A DNA stretch of 64,000 nt, from contig JAEMWC010000003.1 in NCBI GenBank assembly GCA_016490735.1, forward strand, positions 3,397,501 to 3,461,500. Reading direction: 5' to 3'. The first letter of the stretch is position 1. Each line of letters opens with the position of its first letter. The notes under the pieces were generated by a model that worked only from the letters and a program-made list of their open reading frames with translations, did no database searches and was not told the origin of the DNA. Shown one piece after another: positions 55,864 to 64,000 of this stretch. This DNA comes from Pachyseris speciosa (taxonomy: Eukaryota; Cnidaria; Anthozoa; Scleractinia; Pachyseridae). The position numbers and the translations under genes are program-made.

Positions 55864-58800
55864 AGGCGTCGGACGTAAAATTAGAAGAAAAGAGTAGTAG
55901 TAGTTAAATGAGAAGTTGATCTTTCTTATACCGAAGCCTATTGTCAAAATATTTATACCGTACTAAGATGAAAATTATGTTCTTTTTTGCGACGTGAATT
56001 AATACAAAGCATTATAAGGTAGACCCATTAACTAAATTTAACTGGAAAATAGGTGTCGATTGTACAACCGAAGTCAACGCGCGCACGAGTTCAGTCGTTA
56101 CGTCATATCCGCATCGAGCATCGTGGTCAGTTTGCTACTCATAGTAAAGTCAGTGAATCTCCTGAGCTGTTTCACATGTGTTCGTGGTGAAGTAGAAGGA
56201 GGTCGTTATACAAAGATAGAGGATTTTTCAGGGTGGGTAGAGTCTCTGCCCTAAGCTCACAAACAAAACTTTCTAAAACCGAAGAGAAAATTTTGATCAT
56301 TCAGTAGCACTTTTAGTAGAATAGCGTTATCAACAAGGATTTTTAATTAGCTTTGATCCTCATTTCATTGACAGGCTAAGATGCTACAGCCAAATACAGA
56401 GACAGTCAGAAGATTTGCCTCCGCAAATGAAATTGTTGGGTATTCAAGAACAGTTTTGTTTAATCATATTATCAGTTTACTTTATTAGACAATCAGCGTA
56501 GCTTAGCTGTGTTTTATACTCTATTTAATATTTGGAAATAAAGAAACGTCCTTTCCAGGAAAAATCTTCCAAACTGTTTTCCACATAAAAGGGCCCGACC
56601 CTACGTGTTCGAAGTTGAGAATACAATGTGCTGGTCGTGTCAAATAATATTACAGGATTTGTTGTCCAGTCAAAGAAGAAATGTAGAAAAACGGAGATTT
56701 GTTTGAGGGAAATTCAAATTACTTACGTTGCGTGGCTACAGAATAGACCGATCCAGAAATTCCTGTTATCACGTTTTTACAAATCAAGAAATGCAAACTC
56801 TCAAACTCTCAAACTCGTTAATAATTCAAAAGTTCGATTGCCAATAAAGAACGGCTAAGTTCGTCACGTGCTTTATACCCAATGAAAACCCAGATTAAAA
56901 TCACAGATATCCAAACCACCGGTGGTTTTTCATCGGTGTTGTGATTGGAGATCAAGCAACAAACAAACAAAGCAAATTAAACACGAGAACAGTACTTCTA
57001 ATTACCATTAGCTATACGAGCTATACAGTGCCACAAAACGTTTTAAGATCATGACTTGTAGACGTCGCGACGTCGTAATTAAGAAATACGGCATGCATTT
57101 ACTATATTACACAACTTACAGGATTCACCTTGTACTGACAAGTCATAATTTCTGTAAAGACCGCCAGGATATGATCTAAAATCGGTACTTTCTCTTCTCT
57201 ATCCAACAGCTATTGTCTAAAACTGTTCAAAGCTTATTTTTTGTATTCTGTAGAAGACGGCTTTGTCGGTTAAAACCTGCTCCTCAGATAAAGTTTGTAG
57301 TAGAATGAAAATGACTCGCTCCGTCCTTGATCTTCCCATCACTGGGTCAGCTACAATGAATGACTGCTGACGCGAAACAAAGAACTCTCGCAAAATGTAT
57401 ACAAGCAAAAAGTTGTGGAAAATGCAAAAGACTGTATGCGTTGTCGCTCTTAAAACAATTGTTTGTTATTATACGGAAAATATATTTGCTATATATTGCA
57501 TGGTATTGTTATTCGTGTTTGAGTATCCATATCAAAACCTCATGCTTCGTGTTTTCACTCACACTCGTGTTTTATATCTATCAAGAAAAGAAATTTCGGG
57601 TTGCCCTACTCTTCCCCGGTATTCTCCTACCTCCAACCTTTTCTCCTCACTGCTTGAAAGAAAAAAAGATTAACTATGGAGCGATTCATTGGATTTGATT
57701 GCTTGTTTGTTTGTCTGTCTCCTTTTTTGACAATAGACAGGGTACCAACATGGCGGGAAGTACGCCGAACGCGTGCTTAACTAAGCGTGCACTTCAACAT
57801 GAAATCGGATATTAAAACCTCTCCAGATTCTTTCGTACTCGACCGCTTTCCACAGGTAGCGAAGTCTCCGTGAACGACATTGGTGTTGTTCTGTTAGTAC
57901 GCAGCCTCATCAAGGCTGCCCAAAATCTTAATTTAGAATTTCATTTTATTATACTCCATTTTAAAGTAACATAGTAAATATGTTTTACATTTGTTACAAT
58001 GGAGCAGTGTCATGTGTGTTAAACAGTCGAAGTATAACTGGTCAAATGTGCTGTTCTGCCCCAGAAATTCGATGAAAGAGGGAGCTCTTTGTAGAAACTA
58101 AGGACGAAGGATGAGTGAAGAGAAGATGTCCATACCTGGTGGTTAATAATTGTATACCGCAAGACACTGTTCCTTTTAATAAGTAGGTAAATAACCACAA
58201 GAATGACCAAATTGGCGGCGGGTTTGATCTTCTCAATTACAAGGTTAAATTTACAGGCGTGTTTACCAACGAATTCGTCATACTGAAGTGGATCAAAAGT
58301 GCGAAGTTCCACAGAGATCTGTTTCTTTGAAAAAAGTGTCAAATTTAAAGGACTGATGTAATTGATCTAGTTTGAATGAGATGTCAATGAAACTCGGTGT
58401 TTCTTCAAATAATTGATTTGGCGAGTTTATTTGTGAGGCTAGGCAGGTTTACCTGTGTATTTGCGAATATTTTGCCCTAGGATTAAATTTGTTCGATCTT
58501 GATATTGCATAAAATATGATTGAATAATATTTTAAATTTTTCTTTGTAATACCCGCGTTAAATCCCTCCAAAGAAAGAGCTCAGATATTCTGCAAAGGTG
58601 TAAGTACACGGAGTATAGAACAGTTAAAAGGATAATCGACTCAGCCGATTGCACTTGAATTAAGACGGTTGTGTTTCATAGTTCCCGAACAGCGTGTTCA
58701 ATAAATTGTCTAGTCTAGTTTCTACGGACTAGTTAGTTATACTGATGTGCAAGGGTTAGCTACAGAGGTTTAAAATCTCTTCTTTTAGTCGAACTAGTGT

Positions 58801-60906
58801 TTCAATATAGTAAGATCACAAACAACAAAGGCATTTGTGGCGTCTATATCACTATAGAGAGTTTCCTTGATTCATGAGCTTCAGGGGACAGGTTTCATTT
58901 GACTTCTCTGTCAATTGAACAACAAGTACAATAAGCACGTGGTTACGACTCTTGTCGCGTTTTCTATTTCCTGTTTGCTTTCCTTGTCTTTAAATGAACA
59001 GTTTCACGTTAACTAATAACCATGTTTTGATGATAACCAATAATTCTTGTGTAAAAGGAAAACACCCTATCGTTTGCTGTTTGTAGTAAGCGAGATCCAA
59101 AAACTCTGGTAGACGCGACAAATGGTGAAAATCGGTAGCTGCAGTAAAAGGCAATAGCTTGTGTACTAGAAATGCTGATGTAACGAGCGTTCATATTTAG
59201 CATTGATCGCAAAGCAATTAAAACACTTAATGTTGTTATTACTTCACTGACTTTTCCCTGGCTGATCTTAAACGTAAAATAACCACCGACGACATTTATA
59301 GCTGTATTTGTCGCACATTTTCTTGGATTCCAAATGTCATATATTATTTCTCAGTAGGTGGTTGTTTAAACTCCTATAAGGAACTGTCAGGCAAAAAATA
59401 GGATTGGACAAAAGAAAAACTCCCCTTTCAGTTTTAGATCCCTCTGTCTGTACCGTATCCATCTGCCAGTGTGACGGAATACCGGTGAGTCCCTTCCTCT
59501 CGGTATAGTTCTTTAGACTGTTTTGAATGTGATCACTATACAGCTTAAAAAAAATTGCATTTCTTTTTCTTCTATAAAAGCCGGTCGCTTTCGTTACTTA
59601 CTCATGTCCAATATAACCAAGTCCCCGTTAAAGAAACAATATTCTTCAGTTGGATTGAAACTAGAGTAAAATGTATGAAACAGAACCGCGTTTTAATGAA
59701 ACTCGTAATAGCAAAAAGGGCTTTACTTTATAATGAAAACAATATCCATAAACCGAAACTTACAATTTTCCTTGACAAAACAGATCAAGATCAAATTTCG
59801 ATTGTCTGTTTCCCTGTCCACAACTTTTTTTGCCCTCATGGCATCTACCCAGCTTTGTACACTTTGGTCAATTTTTAAGATATAACAATCATTAAACTAA
59901 AACGTCGATAAAACGAACTTTTAGAAAGAAAATTTAATAGCAGAAGTTAAATTATTTGTATATAAATGACGTGAAATTCTACATTTGGAGCCAGGAAGGA
60001 GTATAAAATGATGACGTAGGGGCCCATTTTTCTTACATTATTTTAAAATGACCTTAGTGAAAAACTATAGCCTCGGCAAAAAATGGCTGTAGGTTTCAGT
60101 ACTATTCATAGTTTTTGCTATACTATAACATTTTGTTTCGGTTTTTCAAGTTTCGCACGTCCCAACCAGTCATGCAGTAAACTAGAGGATGGAGTCGCAT
60201 AATGAGAATTAGTGATTATGTGAGCAGCCTTATTTTGTAACTTTACGTTACACGTCGTTGAGCTGATCGCAGTTTGGAGCGAATCCCTCGATTATTAGAG
60301 ACTTTTATGGAGCTTCGCGTGGAGATGGTCGGTTTTTGGTCTAGCCTGCCTTTAATTTTTCCTTAATGGAAGACCCCTCTGGTAGCAAAAAGCGCAAAAA
60401 TCGCTATTTACACCGACCAGGACACTTAAAGAAGAATTCAGCTTAAGGTAAATGAGCTTTTCCTTAGAATATTTCGAATTTTTAGACACCTCTTGAACCG
60501 TGAATATAGCTCTAAGATAATGGCTCCAAAGCGGTTATGATAGCAGGCGAACAGGCCAGAAGCATCGCAAAATAGACCAGTCATTAAGCAACACAAAGAA
60601 ACACATAGTGATATTAAATTGAAACCATATTTATTTTTTGAACTTTAACATCAATATTTTCGATATATGCAGAATCTTAACTTTATAACTACACATACAC
60701 TATGTTTGGGCTGCCTGTGATAAATATAGATTACTCCATAGAAAGTGCCAGGACGGATTTTTATTCGCGCGTTTCAAAATTTGGGAATACGAACGAAGTG
60801 AGTCCAGCGAAAGAGTGGGTTTTCCTAAGTTTTGGTTCATGGCTGGTGTTCGACGACCTGAATGACGTCATTATGAGAGTGAGAACGAAGAAATTGTCAG
60901 AAACAT
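55864..60906. other. Probable intron or intergenic stretch after TPR-CHAT
   Basis: No exon was identified with confidence. Weak candidates are a short open block after gctttccacag near 57857 (SEVSVNDIGVVLLVRSLIKA) and a 47-bp block at 59435-59481 between ttttag and gtgagt. The minus-strand frame at 58019-58342 has a hydrophobic stretch but no recognised family. Confidence 0.3.
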
Positions 60907-61365
60907 TGGAACAGTAGGAACACAGTTTCAGTAGGAACAGTAGGAACACAGGATCAGTAGGAATAGTAGCAACATAGGATTAATAGAAACATTAGGAACA
61001 CAGGATCAATAGGAGAACAGGATTAGTGGTAACACAGGATCAGTAGAAACACAGGATCAGTAGAAACAGAGGATCAGTTGGAACACAGGATCAGTAGGAA
61101 CAGAGGATCAGAAGGAAGAGCAGAAACAGGATCAGCAGGAACAGTAGGAGCACAGGATCAGTAGTAACACAGAATCCGTATGAGCACAGGATCAGTAGAA
61201 ACAGTAGGAACAAAGGATTAGTGGGAACACACGATCAGTAGGAATAGTAGGAACACAGGACCAGGTAGAAACATAGGAACAGTAATAAGTAGGAACAAAT
61301 TATCAATAGGAACACAGGATCAGTAGGAAGATGGGATCAGTAGGAATACAGCATCAGTAGGAACA
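60907..61365. repeat. Minisatellite, AGGAACACAGGATCAGT-type units
   Basis: Some 25 degenerate units of 16-18 bases built on aggaacacaggatcagt run for about 460 bp. It ends directly at a hairpin element. Confidence 0.85.
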
Positions 61366-61489
61366 GTAAGGGGCACGAGTCTATTCCTTACTTGACTTCA
61401 CAAACTGATTTGCATTGCGGCAACGTTTTGTAAACATGCATGCAAATCAGTTTGTGACGTTAAGTAAGGAATGGACCCTTGCCTCTTAC
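61366..61489. mobile_element. Hairpin MITE next to the minisatellite
   Basis: Arms of about 45 bp (gtaaggggcacgagtctatt ... caaactgatttgca and its complement ending cccttgcctcttac) around a 35-bp loop. Family not assigned. Confidence 0.65.
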
Positions 61490-61608
61490 TATCTCAGTTC
61501 AAGGGGAATTGTTTGCTAGATTTCGTAGCATTTACAGCCTACAAAAAGTCAAGATCTGGTTTAAAAAGTCACAAAAGGCGCATTAACCGCACCTCCCTTA
61601 GGTAGGTA

Positions 61609-61714
61609 GGTACATTTAAATTATTTTTTTCTTAACAATAAGATTATGAGCTCGGGATTTCTATCATACATAGAAATTTCGAGCTCATAATCTAATTGTT
61701 TAGTATAAATGTAC
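61609..61714. repeat. Foldback hairpin of about 106 bp
   Basis: ggtacatttaaatta at the left pairs with tagtataaatgtac at the right, and the inner arms aagattatgagctcg(g)gattt and aaatttcgagctcataatct pair across a short loop near 61663-61671. Confidence 0.65.
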
Positions 61715-61961
61715 TGGTCCTTCAAAGCTAAACTATATACTAGTAAATCATCTAAATGTTCCCCGCAGACATTTCGAAAACGGGAAGAAGCGGCCGCCAT
61801 TTTCTCAACAACCGCTTCTCACTGTCTACAACAGAATAGATGGCCAATAGCGTGGCCAATAAGGGAGCGGCATTCGTAATAAAACGCCAGTAGATAATTA
61901 ATGCTAGTAACGGTTAGAATATGTGGCAAGGTGTAAGATTTTGATCGTTTATGGTTTTCAG

Positions 61962-62218
61962 ATGCTTCTAAGAGCGTCTCTATAAATATGTATCCGCACC
62001 CAGCAGTCGTCGATCTGGATCAGCAAGTATCCCTTTACTGTGATGCTGACGCCCAGCATATGTGTCATCCTATGATTGGAAACTGAATGGACATGCTTTG
62101 AAAAGAGGGAATCACTGGAGTTTAATCATAACAGAAGCAAAACTCAAAGATACAGGTAATTACTCCTGTGTGGTAAGAAACACGCCTGGCTCCAAGAGAA
62201 GTGCTCCTGTTGTGGAAT
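61962..62218 (+). pseudogene. Damaged Ig-domain exon 1
   Basis: Acceptor ggttttcag and donor gtaagt bound 257 bases in phase 1. The first frame reads ASKSVSINMYPHPAVVDLDQ, then QVSLYCDADA (first Ig Cys). One base is then missing and the next frame goes on with PAYVSSYDWKLNGHALKRGN, LIITEAKLKDTGNYSCVVRN (Trp, and second Cys in DxGxYxC), ending at VVE. A length one short of a multiple of three fits a 1-base deletion. Ig domains encoded by single phase 1-1 exons are common in animal cell-surface proteins. Confidence 0.7.
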
Positions 62219-63366
62219 GTAAGTGATTGGTGAAAGCAAAGCGTGATGACGATGATCAGAGGATCAATCACTAAATGACAGACGGCGTATTGAGTGGTTC
62301 GGGGCCCGGAAATGTAGTCCTGAGGTCCTTCGCTCTTACCGCTCACTAGAGATCAACTCTCAAGCCAACCTTGTAAATAGCTAATTTATCTGCCTTCTAC
62401 CAGTTGGGAATCTTAACCTGTTATGTTTCATTTGGAATTACTTGTTGCTGATCTTTGCTTCATTTCTTAGTAAAGCCCGGGACGGGGAGAGGATCATAAA
62501 TATTATCTGTATTGTTATCGTTATCGTTATTAATAAATTCCAGTCATTATTCAACTCACTTCAGTTCAATCATTTTCTTAAACTTTTTCTGTCCTTTTGT
62601 TAACACCCAACTTGGCAGTTTTTAACTCTTCAAATTGAAACATCAACGTGCATATACCCTGCCCTTTTCTCTATATATTCATTATCATTAAAAGCTGTAT
62701 CATTAGAAATAAAATGCGATTCCAGAGTTTGGAATGGCTTTGCGGCTATGCCTAGTAATAGCCATTATACTTTGCATGTCAAGACAAGACAGTTACTTTA
62801 CGCACGCTTGCTGGGGAAATCGTTATAACCACCTCATATCCAACGCTATCTCAAGTGAAATAATAATCATACATAATATGTGATTTATAACGGTAAATTA
62901 ACTGAGTGGAGTGAAATTTGGTCTGAAGTCATACGCGTGATTTTGAACTCAAAACTATAATTTCAGACCAAAATTGCACTCCAATCAGTTCAATTGCCAC
63001 TTTGTTACACCCATTTTGATAATATTAATATTTATTTATCAAGAAATTTGATTGGCTAGTATTATTTCATTTTAATTTTTTTAGTGCGATTCGGCAATAA
63101 ATTGCTCGGTTGAGAGCCACTCAGAGTGCAAGGAGCACCAGTCATTTCGAAGTAGGTGTAACAAATCTTGTAAGGTAGCCATAGGCACTGGTCACTGGGT
63201 GGGTTTGGACGGTTCATTCAAGCGCGCAATAATATACTGCACTTAATTCTTAAAATTAAAACGTAAAAACCATAATATTTGCTCAGCTTACGAAACAAAA
63301 TGTTATCATGGCTTTCTTTACGTGAAAGGATTCGTTATACGTAATATTCATAATCGTTATTTTTAG
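62219..63366. other. Intron-like stretch between the Ig exons
   Basis: Contains a foldback at 62892-62999 (ctgagtggagtgaaatttgg with ccaaaattgcactccaatca). No other feature was seen. Confidence 0.45.
62892..62999. repeat. Foldback repeat
   Basis: Inverted arms of about 38 bp around gtcatacgcgtgattttgaactc. Probably a short MITE-type element; no clear target duplication. Confidence 0.55.
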
Positions 63367-63637
63367 ATCAGCCTACAGTTACGACTTTTACGACCGGAAC
63401 TTTAGATAACTCCATTGTGCAAGGAACGACTGTGCCACTTACATGTAGTGTAGATGGATACCCGGCTCCCACATACATCATCCGACGGGTAGTGAGGACA
63501 CTGGTGCAACAGAGCAGAACCGGAAAGCACGTGATCAGAAACGTATAGCTCAGTGCCGAAGAAGAGTCGTTCTCCTGTGTACCATCAAATAAAGTTGGAC
63601 ACGGGCCGAGAAAAGAGCCTTAAGTTAGTTGTGCAAG
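63367..63637 (+). pseudogene. Damaged Ig-domain exon 2
   Basis: After acceptor ttatttttag in phase 1 it reads QPTVTTFTTGTLDNSIVQGT, then TVPLTCSVDGYPAPTYIIRR (first Ig Cys), RTGKHVIRNV, an in-frame TAG, LSAEEESFSCVPSNKVGHG (second Ig Cys), and a +1 shift before LKLVVQ at the donor (gttagc). The length, 271 bases, is one more than a multiple of three. The stop may be a CAG-to-TAG change. With exon 1 it makes an Ig-repeat gene remnant. Confidence 0.7.
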
Positions 63638-64000
63638 GTTAGCACCGGTCCGACTTCCACGAGAGCCAGCGTTGTTCACCGAGTCCTGAGGATTAATTAC
63701 AAATTCGTCTTCAGGTTTAGGGTCACGCATCACATTGTCAATCCACTTTTTCACTTCACTTCGAAATCCACCCGTTTTTGACAGTGTACTTGAAAATAAC
63801 GTGCTTCATTCTCCATCTCCTCGAGATTTCCAGGCAAACTTGAAACGTACTCGAAATGAGCGTTCTGGAAACGGGCGGATGGTTGCTCGAGTTGCAGCAT
63901 ATTGTTCGTTACTTCATTAACATTTCTTGAATCTTTTTGTAATGCCTCAACACTCTCAACAAACAACCATACCTTGAATTCTTTAAACGGAGGCTGCCGA
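63638..64000. other. Window end, nothing recognised
   Basis: Open frames overlap on both strands at 63735-63966 without family features. Confidence 0.3.

Overview
The window looks like nuclear DNA of an anthozoan cnidarian, probably a stony coral. This is an inference from the content: an AT-rich eukaryotic sequence with split genes, one TPR-CHAT gene of a kind expanded in cnidarians, and a very high load of Penelope-like elements, LINEs, tRNA-derived SINEs and foldback MITEs. There is no operon structure, no intact rRNA or tRNA gene and no CRISPR array.

Layout. 0-3 kb: a foldback repeat, an (AT)n tract and, on the minus strand at 2774-2899, a likely first coding exon of a FERM-domain protein. 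3-7.6 kb: microsatellites, the 3' end of a LINE, and a 530-bp inverted repeat with a tRNA-like sequence at each end. 7.6-16.64 kb: a near-perfect palindrome with two arms of about 4.3 kb around a 200-bp spacer. 17.7-20.3 kb: a broken minus-strand LINE carrying a 448-bp MITE whose 6-bp target duplication can be read directly. 20.7-25.3 kb: mostly non-coding, with a hairpin MITE and a hAT-type MITE (8-bp target duplication). 26.4-29.55 kb: a 3.15-kb unit with terminal inverted repeats and a target duplication, holding a Penelope-type reverse transcriptase of about 500 aa. 30.5-38.3 kb: tandem duplications, candidate small exons, a LINE 3' end, a G-rich tract, a Harbinger-type MITE and a second full copy of the 6-bp-TSD MITE. 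38.3-49.5 kb: largely unassigned sequence with a Penelope RT fragment and a SINE. 49.5-52 kb: two Penelope fragments inserted in a 165-bp tandem repeat, with hammerhead-ribozyme-like motifs. 52.14-55.74 kb: the one large intact coding exon, a TPR-CHAT protein of about 1,199 residues whose 18 TPR units are almost identical at DNA level. 60.9-61.7 kb: a minisatellite and two hairpins. 61.96-63.64 kb: two damaged Ig-domain exons in matching phase 1.

The only robust host gene is the TPR-CHAT exon, a putative caspase-like protease or scaffold with a His-Cys dyad. Its donor is phase 1, as are the Ig exons 6 kb downstream, so a TPR-CHAT-Ig transcript is possible but unproven. The rest is a record of nested transposition and large inverted duplication. 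Identities and dates are judged by eye; no database search was run.
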